DNA from: a virus
IMG/VR virus record: IMGVR_UViG_3300023184_000046
Span: 56,030 to 120,029 of that record
Reading direction: 5' to 3' (one strand)
DNA length: 64,000 nt
Position 1 is the stretch's first letter. Every line of letters begins with the position of its first letter. Shown here in pieces: positions 33,116-41,056 of the stretch. The position numbers were made by a program, and so were the translations under genes. The notes beneath the pieces are model-generated. The model was not told the DNA's origin. It was given only the letters and a program-made list of their open reading frames with translations, and did not search any database.

Positions 33116-33532
33116 TTATTTTTTCTTAAAGGTAATAGGAAGCTTACAGGCAGGACATCTATAAGTAAAAATTTTCGCTGGTTTCTTATAACGATAGAAC
33201 TTTTTATTACAGCACTCAGCAACTAATGGTGCATCATTGTGAAAATCATCACTTACAGACTTGCAACGGTTTGGTTTTGCTCCAATTTTAACACACATAG
33301 ATTTCCAAACATTATCATGCCAGTGATTTGGGCCAACAAGGGCGTGAGCTACTTCGTGCAAAATTGTGTCAATGATTTCACATTCTTTATCTAAATCTAA
33401 GTGGCGTTTAGAAAGTGTAATTGTTTTTTTGTTATATTTACAGCAACCTAGTCTACTTCTGGCATTATCAATTACAAGATTCCATTCTTCCAATCCATGA
33501 TCATTCATAATTTCTCTTGCTTTTTTAGACAT
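33116..33532 (-). CDS. SprT-like zinc metalloprotease
   Basis: 138 aa. HEVAHALVGPNHWHDNVWK (His59-Glu60, His63, His70) is the SprT/Spartan HExxH-x(6-8)-H pattern, preceded by RSRLGCCKYNKKTITLSKRH and followed by a C-terminal zinc ribbon (CCNKKFYRYKK, YRCPACKLPITF). Spartan-type proteases act on DNA-protein crosslinks; phage homologues are common. Start uncertain: 33532 fits the family's N-terminus (AREIMNDHGLEEW), but the only strong site (AAGGAG) lies 7 nt before an in-frame ATT at 33631. Confidence 0.8.
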   Translation of the reverse strand: MSKKAREIMNDHGLEEWNLVIDNARSRLGCCKYNKKTITLSKRHLDLDKECEIIDTILHEVAHALVGPNHWHDNVWKSMCVKIGAKPNRCKSVSDDFHNDAPLVAECCNKKFYRYKKPAKIFTYRCPACKLPITFKKK

Positions 33533-33735
33533 ACTTTTTCTTTTTATGGCATTTTTCCAAGTAGAACTAATGTTTAACAATGATTTTGCCAAGTTTAATG
33601 TCTTTTCAATGATTAGTTTTATTGCGTCAATGTTTTTGCTCCTTAGTATTAACACTTACTTTTTGTTTTACTACTTATTATTCGTTGGCATTTAAAAAGA
33701 TTTCACAAAATTATTTTAATTTATTAGGTAGTATA

Positions 33736-33763
33736 ACCATTTTCTTGATTCCACGAAAATGGT
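33736..33763. other. Inverted repeat, 9-bp stem
   Basis: ACCATTTTC / GAAAATGGT with a 10-nt loop, in the gene-free region upstream of the SprT-like gene; could be an operator. 33656-34275 has no intact gene. Confidence 0.5.
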
Positions 33764-33835
33764 CGATGTCGGTAAAACATTTTGGCGTACAGGAGTTGAT
33801 TGATATTATCATAATCTTATAAGATTATTTTATTA

Positions 33836-34104
33836 GGAATTCCAGGTCGCACTGGAGCTACCGTTAGACTGGAGGAGCATAGCAGGAGCAGGATCAGGGA
33901 CTCGTGGCGTATTGGGACTCGTGCGTCAGAAGTTAAATTATAAACTTATAAGTTTATAAGTTTATAAGTTTATTTTAATGGTTTAACTGGTGCTACAGGT
34001 TCAACTGGAGCTACAGGTGAGACTGGACATACTGGAGACAGGTTAGACAGGTGAGACTGGTGCAACTGGTACTACTGGAGCTACGGGACAAACAGGATCA
34101 GATA
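33836..34104 (+). pseudogene. Decayed collagen-like (Gly-X-Thr) repeat gene
   Basis: Fragments in shifting plus-strand frames read as collagen-like triplets: GIPGRTGAT near 33836, GLTGATGSTGATGETGHTGD at 33980-34040 ending in a stop, and, one frame over from 34050, GETGATGTTGATGQTGSD. No start or ribosome-binding site. Collagen-like repeats are typical of phage tail fibres; this looks like a remnant broken by frameshifts. Confidence 0.6.
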
Positions 34105-34119
34105 ATTTTATAAGATTAT

Positions 34120-34190
34120 GCCTGCTGATATGCGGTGATGATATGTGGTGATGATATGTAGCTGCTGATATGGAAGGTGCTGATATGGAA
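34120..34190. repeat. TGCTGATATG / GTGATGATATG array
   Basis: Five degenerate units of the GATGATATG family, 35 bp beyond the terminator of 34276. Confidence 0.7.
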
Positions 34191-34224
34191 GGTTTTTTAA
34201 TTTTTAAAAGGTTTAATGATATGG

Positions 34225-34258
34225 AAAAAGCTCACTTGTATAAACAAGCGAGCTTTTT
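34225..34258 (-). terminator. Hairpin terminator, 15-bp stem
   Basis: AAAAAGCTCACTTGT / ACAAGCGAGCTTTTT with one mismatch and a T-run. Terminates 34276-34551. Confidence 0.88.
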
Positions 34259-34275
34259 GATTAGTGTAAGATATG

Positions 34276-34551
34276 TTATTCAAACATTTTTATAATTTCT
34301 GGTTGAGAATCAATTAACTTTCCTTCTTTATCTGCAAGGACAAGGTATGAGTAGGCAATGCTTGATCTTTTCACAAGGCAATCGCCATCAATCACAACAT
34401 AAACATTAACTCTGTAATGATTACCAAAGACATTAATTGCTTTGGCCTTCATAAAGTTAGGCGGTGTGCCTAACTGTTTCATTACTGCTACTTCTACTCT
34501 TTCACAGACATCTGTTTTCACAGACACAGGCATTTCAGTTGTTGTTGACAT
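34276..34551 (-). CDS. Hypothetical protein, 91 aa
   Basis: AAAGGAGG site 7 nt before ATG. Alpha/beta: KTDVCERVEVAVMKQLGTPP, then NVFGNHYRVNVYVVIDGDCL, a basic strand and a C-terminal helix. Reads like a small single-domain protein. Monocistronic (promoter F, strong terminator). No family recognised. Confidence 0.65.
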   Translation of the reverse strand: MSTTTEMPVSVKTDVCERVEVAVMKQLGTPPNFMKAKAINVFGNHYRVNVYVVIDGDCLVKRSSIAYSYLVLADKEGKLIDSQPEIIKMFE

Positions 34552-34608
34552 TCTACTATCCTCCTTTGAAAAGGTTCTAACATTATTTATCCTTCACACC
34601 TATTACTA

Positions 34609-34637
34609 TATCGGTAAAAATTATAACAAAGTTTCAA
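34609..34637 (-). promoter_or_regulatory. CCGATA-type promoter (F)
   Basis: TTGAAA (34637-34632), 17 bp, CCGATA (34614-34609), 58 nt upstream of 34551. Confidence 0.72.
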
Positions 34638-34642
34638 CTTTT

Positions 34643-36106
34643 TTAAAATTTAAAAAAGGTTTGTTCCTTTTTAATTCTATTAGCAACCAAACTTCTAACA
34701 TAGTATTGTTGTTTTTCTGTTATTCTTTGTTTAAATCTTTCAATATGGTGCTTGTAATTGGATTTAATATCATCATCAACAGAGTTTATATTTGTCTCTG
34801 CTTCTTTGAATCTAATATCTAATGCTAGTGCATATTCCATTGATGCTAATCTATCAGTAAGAATAAGTTTTTTTAATTTATCGCTTTTAGAATTACCAAA
34901 TTTAATTTCTTTATTTCTAATTAAATAAGATAATAGTTTTGCATTAGAAGATTCAACTATTAAGTCTGCTATTTTGTCATTGAAACTTGAAGCTTTTGTA
35001 CTATCAACATAGTATCTTATATTTTGGAAAAAGTTACTTACTTTATTTTCATCTCCATAAGGATTAAATGTAATTACTTTCTTTAATTCTTCAATGACTG
35101 ATTTTTCAAATAATTCTATGCGGTTATTTTTTTTGTTTGAAATTACTCTTGATAAATAAGAATACACATCATCGTTATCATTGCACAGATGAGATGCAAA
35201 CAGTTCTTTCTCTAGGACTTCCCATCTTTCCCAGTTACCAGATGATCTATAAGTGGTTTTATTAATTTGAAAAGCAATTTCATGGTATTCAACCATGCTT
35301 GTTATATCATTACTTAGCAAGTGTTCAAACTCTGGTATTCTTTTATCTTTACAATAAGCTAAAGTTAATCTTGCTAATAATTGAGGTTCTAATTTTTTAC
35401 TATTTTTAATAAAATCATAACTCAAAATTGCATTAGGTGAATGTCGCATATAACTAATTAATTCTTGTGCATCTTTTGAATTTGTAATTTCTAAATCAAA
35501 ATCTTTAATGATAAATTTTTCTATTAACTTATATGAATTATCTACAAGAGACATGATATATGGTGATTTATTTTTAATTGCATATTCTTCTAATTCCTTC
35601 CATTTTTTACTACCATACACATTGTTTATGTAATTTGCAAGATATCTTGTACTAATGTGTTTTATTATTTTCTCAAGTGGCATACTAAGCAATTCTTTTT
35701 CAAGATTACTTTCTTTTTTTGAACCAATGTTAAATCTATTTTTTTCAAAATAATCTAAAAATGCAAAGGAAATCTTATCATACTTAATAAACGCAGAAAT
35801 TAGTTTATTTAATTCATCTTTAGAGAATTGGTGGTTTCTACCAGCATATCCATATGTAAGCTTATGTAAGAAATCATTCACTTCATTTTCTGGTACTTCT
35901 GTAGAATTTAAACTTAGAAATTCCACAATGAAGTCAACCCAAGTTTCTCGTTTTATTTGATAAGAGTGAGTCAAAGTTTTTTTAAGTAAGTTAAAGAAAC
36001 CTTTTGGGTGTTTCTTAATTTTATCAAGTGCTTCATCTTTAGTGATAGCATTGTCATTTGCAATCAAGAATCTTTCTACTTGAGAGAGGTTAATTTTTTT
36101 AGCCAT
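34643..36106 (-). CDS. Helical-repeat protein with FFKF tail
   Basis: 487 aa, all-helical by composition. Contains repeat-like segments such as SMEYALALDIRFKEAETNI near the C-terminus, matching the Y-A-x(5)-R-F-x-x-x-E pattern of the proteins at 57002 and 62677. Ends KKEQTFFKF, a C-terminal aromatic tail shared with several genes here. Stop lies 5 nt from the -35 of promoter F. Function unknown; probably an alpha-solenoid. Confidence 0.65.
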   Translation of the reverse strand: MAKKINLSQVERFLIANDNAITKDEALDKIKKHPKGFFNLLKKTLTHSYQIKRETWVDFIVEFLSLNSTEVPENEVNDFLHKLTYGYAGRNHQFSKDELNKLISAFIKYDKISFAFLDYFEKNRFNIGSKKESNLEKELLSMPLEKIIKHISTRYLANYINNVYGSKKWKELEEYAIKNKSPYIMSLVDNSYKLIEKFIIKDFDLEITNSKDAQELISYMRHSPNAILSYDFIKNSKKLEPQLLARLTLAYCKDKRIPEFEHLLSNDITSMVEYHEIAFQINKTTYRSSGNWERWEVLEKELFASHLCNDNDDVYSYLSRVISNKKNNRIELFEKSVIEELKKVITFNPYGDENKVSNFFQNIRYYVDSTKASSFNDKIADLIVESSNAKLLSYLIRNKEIKFGNSKSDKLKKLILTDRLASMEYALALDIRFKEAETNINSVDDDIKSNYKHHIERFKQRITEKQQYYVRSLVANRIKKEQTFFKF

Positions 36107-36117
36107 TGTAATATCCT

Positions 36118-36501
36118 TTAGAATTTAAAAAAGAAAGGTTTATCTGGTGGTTGTTTGTGATAGTCTAAAAGAATAGTTAGACATTCACCAGTAGCAAGTT
36201 CTATTGCTTTTTTACATTCTATACCTTTGAAGTTATCAGTTAAGTATCTTACTATATCTGTTTGGTTATTTTTAACCGCTTCCTTCAAAGCTGGTTCTAG
36301 TTGTTTTGCATCAAAGCTACCAACTTCGACTAATGATTTTAATATAAACAATCTTCCGTAGTGTGCTGCAAACTTTATACAATTGGTAAAATTATTTGCA
36401 CCAAAGTCTAATGATTCTTCTACTTTGTTTATATTATCTTCTAATACAGCGTTGAACATTTGTTCATTAAGTTGTTTAATTGTAATGCGTTCTTCGTCCA
36501 T
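36118..36501 (-). CDS. Ankyrin-repeat-like protein with FFKF tail
   Basis: 127 aa. Three or four ankyrin-type units: AVLEDNINKVEESLDFGANN, then CIKFAAHYGRLFILKSLVEV and ALKEAVKNNQTDIVRYLTDN. Ends PDKPFFFKF. Likely a protein-binding adaptor. Lies between the solenoid gene (11 nt) and a 200-aa gene (4 nt) in one operon. Confidence 0.75.
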   Translation of the reverse strand: MDEERITIKQLNEQMFNAVLEDNINKVEESLDFGANNFTNCIKFAAHYGRLFILKSLVEVGSFDAKQLEPALKEAVKNNQTDIVRYLTDNFKGIECKKAIELATGECLTILLDYHKQPPDKPFFFKF

Positions 36502-36505
36502 GTGA

Positions 36506-37108
36506 TTAACCTTTAATCAAGGTACTGAGGTAGTGCATCAATAAAAGACCGCCAATGTTTCTGCCAGCTTCGCATATTTGGTGTTCGTGATTATCTTCCC
36601 AAGTAAACTTATTTTTTTCTTCATCATAGACGGAGTTATTGTAAATCCAATCAAACAATTCATTATTAAGTTTGCAGAAGATTATTACTTCTGGTTCTTG
36701 TGATAGAGGAACATATTTAGCGGGATTTCTTTTATCAAGTGGGTGTTTGCCATCAATCATTATAAAGAGTAATTCATCTTCTTTATCTTCTTGTGGTGTT
36801 GGGTCATAAATTTCACCTGTTGGAGATTTATAGATAATATGTGGTTCAAAGTTTAAATAAAGTTCTTTTGCCCCTAGCCAGCAAATATAACCATGAATGG
36901 CTTCTCCCCCATGTTTTTCAATTATCTTTGCTATATTTCTATTTGATGATAGCATTTCGCAATCTTCTTGTGGTTTTAAAGTAACCACAATTGGAGTGCC
37001 TATTTTAGCCAATTCATCTTTATATTTTTCTTGGAATATTTTCTTAGTTGGAATCACACCATTTTCGTGTGAAATTTCAAATAAGTTATCTGCCATGCTA
37101 TTAATCAT
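36506..37108 (-). CDS. Conserved hypothetical protein, 200 aa
   Basis: AGGAG 8 nt before ATG. Core region HGGEAIHGYICWLGAKELYL then EPHIIYKSPTGEIYDPTPQE (about residues 70-120) matches a widespread phage/bacterial family of unknown function with the pattern G-G-x-x-x-x-G-x-I-W...H-x-V/I...D-x-T-P. A Cys may be lacking, as no clear catalytic set is visible. First gene after promoter G. Confidence 0.65.
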   Translation of the reverse strand: MINSMADNLFEISHENGVIPTKKIFQEKYKDELAKIGTPIVVTLKPQEDCEMLSSNRNIAKIIEKHGGEAIHGYICWLGAKELYLNFEPHIIYKSPTGEIYDPTPQEDKEDELLFIMIDGKHPLDKRNPAKYVPLSQEPEVIIFCKLNNELFDWIYNNSVYDEEKNKFTWEDNHEHQICEAGRNIGGLLLMHYLSTLIKG

Positions 37109-37128
37109 GTTTTGTTCTCCTGTTATTA

Positions 37129-37157
37129 GATCGGTAATTAAGTTGGCAAAATTCCAA
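37129..37157 (-). promoter_or_regulatory. CCGATA-type promoter (G), variant
   Basis: TTGGAA (37157-37152), 17 bp, CCGATC (37134-37129). Both boxes deviate by one base; spacing is intact. Drives 36506-37108 and downstream genes. Confidence 0.6.
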
Positions 37158-37163
37158 CTATTT

Positions 37164-37580
37164 TCAAAATTCTATATCAAATCCAGATGCTGTAAGACAG
37201 AAGGTATAGAAAACTCCTAGAAGAATAGCGTTTAGTATTTCAATTTTTACACTTGGGTTTTGAATACTATCTTCAAATTCTTCTTTGATTTCATCATCTA
37301 TTTTAAATAACATTTCTTCTTCCATTTCTTCAAACAAGCAATTCAGATCATTTGAAGTTTTCAGTCGTTCACATAAATCAAAGTAATTATCTAATATTTC
37401 TTTGAATTGTTTATTATATTTACTGGAAACTAAAACATCTTCATTGCCAGTAATTTGATAAGTTAATTTTCTTATTAATGCTTTAATCTTATCAGATTCC
37501 ATGTCATTAATATTAATTAACGGCCTAATGTTATCATCATAGGCTTTTCTAATTTGATTTAATAGTGCTTGTTCTTCCAT
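37164..37580 (-). CDS. Hypothetical helical protein, 138 aa (FGDED family, divergent)
   Basis: Begins MEEQALLNQIRKAYDDNIRP. The QITGNEDVLVSSKYNKQFKE region aligns with YRNFGDEDLIVKGVSTRKDQ of the next gene upstream, so it is probably a third, diverged member of that family. No Shine-Dalgarno; a TTGATT...TATTAT pair ends 5 nt before ATG, giving another leaderless-looking start. Confidence 0.6.
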   Translation of the reverse strand: MEEQALLNQIRKAYDDNIRPLININDMESDKIKALIRKLTYQITGNEDVLVSSKYNKQFKEILDNYFDLCERLKTSNDLNCLFEEMEEEMLFKIDDEIKEEFEDSIQNPSVKIEILNAILLGVFYTFCLTASGFDIEF

Positions 37581-37622
37581 GACTTATAATATCATGGAAG
37601 AAGGCACGAAATCAAGAGGGTA

Positions 37623-38213
37623 TTAACTGTTAATTTTTGTAATTACCTCAACGATTTTATCTACAGTTTGTTTAACTGCTTTTTCATTTACATTTTCTTT
37701 ATTGGAAGTTAACCAGCTTATAAGAAAGCCTGTTATTTTTGTTCTTAATCCATCAACATCTTTATCGTTACGATACTCTTTTATAGCATTTTCAACTTCA
37801 CCACTATCACCAAAATCAACTTCATTAGTTGGTTCTTCAAGTTCATATTTCTCAATGCAATATTGGAATATTTTCTTTGAGAAATGGTCAATCATAAACT
37901 TAACTTTTAAATTATTATATTTTTCACTATTAATCTTATAGTTTTCTTTTACATTATCAGAAATATCTTTATCAGAAGTAACTTCTATGAGATTTTCAAA
38001 ATATTGCATTAAATCTGTAACTTGGTCTTTTCTTGTACTTACACCTTTTACAATTAAATCTTCATCTCCGAAATTACGATAAAGACACATATCAACATTT
38101 CTTGCTAGGTTTGAAATGTTTTCAAAGCTTGTATCTTGTTGGTTAGCAACCCTTTTAATAAAAGGTTCAATTGTACTCTGTAAGCATTTCTTGAAATCAC
38201 TTGCACTAATCAT
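37623..38213 (-). CDS. Hypothetical helical protein, paralogue of 61861
   Basis: 196 aa. Shares with the 61861 product CLYRNFGDEDLI versus VLYRSFGDEDII, KVKFMIDHFSKKIFQYCIEKYE, and a C-terminal EYRNDKDVDGLRTKITGFLI segment. All-helical. Function unknown. Good AAAGGATG site. Confidence 0.65.
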   Translation of the reverse strand: MISASDFKKCLQSTIEPFIKRVANQQDTSFENISNLARNVDMCLYRNFGDEDLIVKGVSTRKDQVTDLMQYFENLIEVTSDKDISDNVKENYKINSEKYNNLKVKFMIDHFSKKIFQYCIEKYELEEPTNEVDFGDSGEVENAIKEYRNDKDVDGLRTKITGFLISWLTSNKENVNEKAVKQTVDKIVEVITKINS

Positions 38214-38256
38214 GGTATCATCCTTTATGTAAAAAACTTATTAGCCACACACTTAC

Positions 38257-38285
38257 TATCGGAATTTAAACAACCAAAATTTCAA
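38257..38285 (-). promoter_or_regulatory. CCGATA-type promoter (H)
   Basis: TTGAAA (38285-38280), 17 bp, CCGATA (38262-38257). The -35 overlaps the last codons of 38282-38764. Confidence 0.72.
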
Positions 38286-38764
38286 CTTTTACACATTAAT
38301 TTTTCTAAAGTTTTTGCAACTTCATCTTTTATTTGTTCAATTGAAAGATCATCTACTTTTATATTGTATAAAACTGCCATGTGTACAACATTAAGCCATT
38401 CTTGATTAATAGGTGTAAAATACTTATTTTTAGATATAATGTTAGTGAGTACATCTACTTTTTCGTATATCTTATAGCACATTATTTGTGGCATAGAAGA
38501 TAAAGTTATATCATAGTGAACATCATTTTCATCTACTACCCAAGCATGAGTTATTGGAAGTCCTATACTGGTAACTACTATTCCTTCTGCATATCGTAGT
38601 TTATGCAGGTTCTGCATTACAATTCTTTGGGAATTTGCAAAGCATTGTTTAGCTTGTGGTCTAAAATTAGCAGCTTTAATAGATTCTTTAATGTGTTTTG
38701 GATGGTGTTTGTAAGGAACAGGACACCACCCATTCTTCATTAACTTATTAAAAACATCGTTCAT
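38282..38764 (-). CDS. Conserved phage hypothetical, 160 aa
   Basis: Pattern KQCFANSQRIVMQNLHKLRY, AEGIVVTSIGLPITHAWVVD and VHYDITLSS (residues 38-92): Cys, His and Asp in the C-F-x-N / H-A-W / D-x-T order seen in a common phage family that may be papain-like. Starts in an ATGA overlap with 38764. Confidence 0.65.
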   Translation of the reverse strand: MNDVFNKLMKNGWCPVPYKHHPKHIKESIKAANFRPQAKQCFANSQRIVMQNLHKLRYAEGIVVTSIGLPITHAWVVDENDVHYDITLSSMPQIMCYKIYEKVDVLTNIISKNKYFTPINQEWLNVVHMAVLYNIKVDDLSIEQIKDEVAKTLEKLMCKS

Positions 38765-39219
38765 TACATTGCTTCCTTATCCTGAGAAAACATTGATCTA
38801 ACTTTTACAGTTGTTTTGCCAGATACAGATGTTTTTGGCAATGTTTCTGCAAACACATCTTTGATATCATCAACTTTATCTTTAATTTTCTTAGAAAGTG
38901 TTGTTGCTTTGCCATCAAGTTTTTTAGCAACCACTTTACCCATAGCTAACGCAGCTTTTTCAATAGCTACTGCATCAGAGATGCCAAGTTCGGTTGAATA
39001 TTGTGCAATAAATTCGTAAAGGGCAACTGAAACAGTTGCAAGTCTTTCGTAATCTTCGCCTTTATTGACAGTTCCCTTAATATCTGCATTAACAATTGCA
39101 TCATTTTTGTTGTCCACTACTGTGATAGTAAGGTCAACATCATGGCTGCCAGTAGCCAATTTAGTGATTTGTTCTCCAAAAACCTTTTCGATTGCTGCAC
39201 AGGCTACTTCATTTAACAT
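38764..39219 (-). CDS. Hypothetical protein, paralogue of 22972-23427
   Basis: 151 aa, same length as its paralogue. Conserved blocks: VFGEQ, GTVNKGEDYERLATVSVALY, AIEKAALAMGK and KDVFAETLPKTSVSGKTTVK. AAAGGAAG site. First gene of a two-gene unit from promoter I. No family recognised. Confidence 0.7.
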   Translation of the reverse strand: MLNEVACAAIEKVFGEQITKLATGSHDVDLTITVVDNKNDAIVNADIKGTVNKGEDYERLATVSVALYEFIAQYSTELGISDAVAIEKAALAMGKVVAKKLDGKATTLSKKIKDKVDDIKDVFAETLPKTSVSGKTTVKVRSMFSQDKEAM

Positions 39220-39263
39220 GATATACTTCCTTTATGTTGTATTACTTAGTTTCCCTATCATAC

Positions 39264-39292
39264 TATCGGAAAGTTATTCGTTTGAATTTCAA
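39264..39292 (-). promoter_or_regulatory. CCGATA-type promoter (I)
   Basis: TTGAAA (39292-39287), 17 bp, CCGATA (39269-39264), 45 nt upstream of 39219. Confidence 0.72.
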
Positions 39293-39395
39293 CTATCTTG
39301 CAAAAAATCTTAAATTTTTTAAAAGTATTTTGAAAATCATATAAGTTTATATTTGTCCGCAGGTTAACTAAACGCCTACAGGCAGGCAAGTAAAT

Positions 39396-39490
39396 TTATA
39401 AGTACATCCGTGCAGTAAAGTTATAAGTACATCCGTACAATAAAGTTATAAGTACATCCGTGTAATAAGTTTATAAGTACATCCGTGCAA
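39396..39490. repeat. Four direct copies of the 17-nt motif
   Basis: AAGTACATCCGTGCA(G/A)TAA units at 27-28-bp spacing with AATTTATA/AAGTTATA linkers. Rightmost cluster of this motif in the window; the rest of 39293-39627 shows no gene. Confidence 0.88.
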
Positions 39491-39627
39491 AAATTAAGAT
39501 TTCAGGTAAGTTTAAAGAAAGATTTTAATATTTCAGGAAGATTTTAAGATGCTTGACAAATATAATTATTCAAATACTCTTGTATATTAGATTGGTTTTG
39601 TGATAGGTTAATTACTATAAGTTGATT

Positions 39628-39837
39628 ATGAATAATAACATTGAAGTGAAAATTAAGCAAAATAATAGAAACCCAGAAGATTTGTATTTGGAAAAATACA
39701 AAGATATTCTTCTTTCTGGAAAGGCAAAAAAGTGTACTGGTTGTAAATGCATTACTCTTGGTAGATTGCCTGAAGCAGAACTTCTGTGTTATTTTTGCTG
39801 GTTAATTGAAAATAATTATATAAGCAATAAGCTTTAA
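39628..39837 (+). CDS. Small zinc-ribbon-like protein, 69 aa
   Basis: ATG 39628 preferred over the TTG two codons earlier. Cys pattern KKCTGCKCITLGRLPEAELL then CYFCWL gives a C-x2-C...C-x2-C zinc-binding candidate. One of the few plus-strand genes in this area. No strong ribosome-binding site. Confidence 0.6.
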   Translation: MNNNIEVKIKQNNRNPEDLYLEKYKDILLSGKAKKCTGCKCITLGRLPEAELLCYFCWLIENNYISNKL

Positions 39838-39872
39838 TTGAATATTTCTGTTTTTAATAAGGAGAAGGAAAA

Positions 39873-40061
39873 ATGGATACTTTTGAAAACGCTTCCCCAC
39901 CTCATGAACAACCTGAAAAAGTCCTTGCAAGATGTTGGGAATGCGGTGAAGCTAAAATGTGTTTTGAACATATTGTTTGCTGTACTGGTACTCATTTTCA
40001 TACCTGTCCTGAATGCAGAGTTATTATTAATCAAGCTCCACAATTTAATATGTGGAGGTAA
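39873..40061 (+). CDS. Small zinc-binding protein, 62 aa
   Basis: AAGGAG 8 nt before ATG. MDTFENASPP then RCWECGEAKMCFEHIVCCTG and HTCPECR: two C-x2-C pairs plus His/Cys. The first seven residues are identical to those of the protein at 18489. An overlapping frame from 39838 lacks a start signal and is not favoured. Confidence 0.7.
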   Translation: MDTFENASPPHEQPEKVLARCWECGEAKMCFEHIVCCTGTHFHTCPECRVIINQAPQFNMWR

Positions 40062-40179
40062 TTGACATATTCTTATATCTGTCTGGCTATAATATAGATC
40101 AACATCCCGTCCTTATTACAGGCAGGCTATAATATAAACTTAATAAACTTATACTTTAACCTTAATAGCATCAGGATGT

Positions 40180-40460
40180 TTGTTTCTCTTTAGGCGTTTA
40201 AGGTTTTTGTGTAATTTTATCTCCGACCTTATCTCCGACTTTATCTCCGACTTTATTATTCTTGTGTTAGGAGCTTCCCCTCTTGTGTTAGGAGCTTCCC
40301 CTCTTGTGTTAGGAGCTTCCCCTCTTGTGTTAGGAGCTTCCCCTCTTGTGTTAGGAACTTCCCCTCTTGTGTTAGGAGCTTCCCCTTTTTGAAGCTATAC
40401 CGATGTAAGGGGAGGAGTTCACGCTGTAAGGGGAGGAGTTCACGCTGTAAGGGGAGGAGT
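40180..40460. repeat. Compound minisatellite
   Basis: Three TCTCCGACYTTA units, then six 21-bp units of CTTGTGTTAGGAGCTTCCCC plus T, then three 21-bp units of CTGTAAGGGGAGGAGTTCAC plus G. The second and third sets share a complementary GGGGA/TCCCC core. The region 40062-40514 shows no convincing gene. Confidence 0.88.
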
Positions 40461-40518
40461 TCGCTATTACTGTCAGAAAAGTGCATACTATTTTCTGATT
40501 AACTTACAAAGAAACACG

Positions 40519-40550
40519 AAAGGAACACAATAATCAAATTGTGTTCCTTT
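40519..40550 (-). terminator. Hairpin terminator, 13-bp stem
   Basis: Perfect AAAGGAACACAAT / ATTGTGTTCCTTT, 6-nt loop. Downstream of the 40683 gene, beyond the ATGATGATATG array. Confidence 0.85.
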
Positions 40551-40553
40551 AGG

Positions 40554-40680
40554 TGATGATATGGGGGATGATGATATGGGGATGATGATATGGGGGTGAT
40601 GATATGGGGGATGATGATATGGGGATGATGATATGGGGATGATGATATGGGGATGATGATATGGGGATGATGATATGGGT
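40554..40680. repeat. GATGATGATATGGGG array in 3' UTR
   Basis: About nine 14-15-bp units between the stop codon at 40683 and the terminator, so it should be transcribed as the 3' UTR. Same core as three other arrays. Confidence 0.9.
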
Positions 40681-40682
40681 AA

Positions 40683-41054
40683 TTATCTTCTTCTCTCTGC
40701 TGCATCAAACGACAATTGCCAATCAATATTATCTGCTGCTTTTGCTTTAAGTCTTTCTATTTGAAGTAATTGTGCGTCAACATTAGAAGAATTTACATGA
40801 TTTTTCATAAATGGTATTAAGTAATTCTTAAGCACATGGTTGTTAACAGTAAGAATAATGATTTCTTCGGCTTTTTTATCATCCATATCAGAATGGTTAG
40901 ATAACCAGCTTGCCATTTGGGAGCAATTGGTTTTAATGTATTCTATTTTTTCTTCAATGCTTCCATTTCTAGCAAAATTGAAGATTGATTCTATACTTTG
41001 CAATTCATTTTGTGCTTTAGAGTTGCCAAATAGATTGTTTAAAAAAGAAAACAT
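40683..41054 (-). CDS. Hypothetical protein, 123 aa, with shared C-terminal tail
   Basis: Begins MFSFLNNLFGNSKAQNELQ. Helical. Its last 15 residues (NIDWQLSFDAAERRR) are identical to those of the neighbouring 41057 product, and the DNA over 45 bp is almost identical. The bodies are otherwise dissimilar. Two nt separate the genes. Confidence 0.65.
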   Translation of the reverse strand: MFSFLNNLFGNSKAQNELQSIESIFNFARNGSIEEKIEYIKTNCSQMASWLSNHSDMDDKKAEEIIILTVNNHVLKNYLIPFMKNHVNSSNVDAQLLQIERLKAKAADNIDWQLSFDAAERRR

Positions 41055-41056
41055 TA

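Noticed and set aside
39553-39588. TTGACA ... TATATT as a promoter for 39628
   Set aside because: The gap is 24 bp, outside the workable range.
39838-40065. Alternative 75-aa frame overlapping the zinc-binding gene
   Set aside because: The AAGGAG site belongs to the frame starting at 39873, which also has the Cys pattern.
40062-40093. TTGACA ... TATAAT after 40061
   Set aside because: 20-bp spacing and no gene downstream on that strand.
40499-40726. Frame encoding His-Pro-Ile-Ile repeats
   Set aside because: Reading through the ATGATGATATGGGG array; no start signal.
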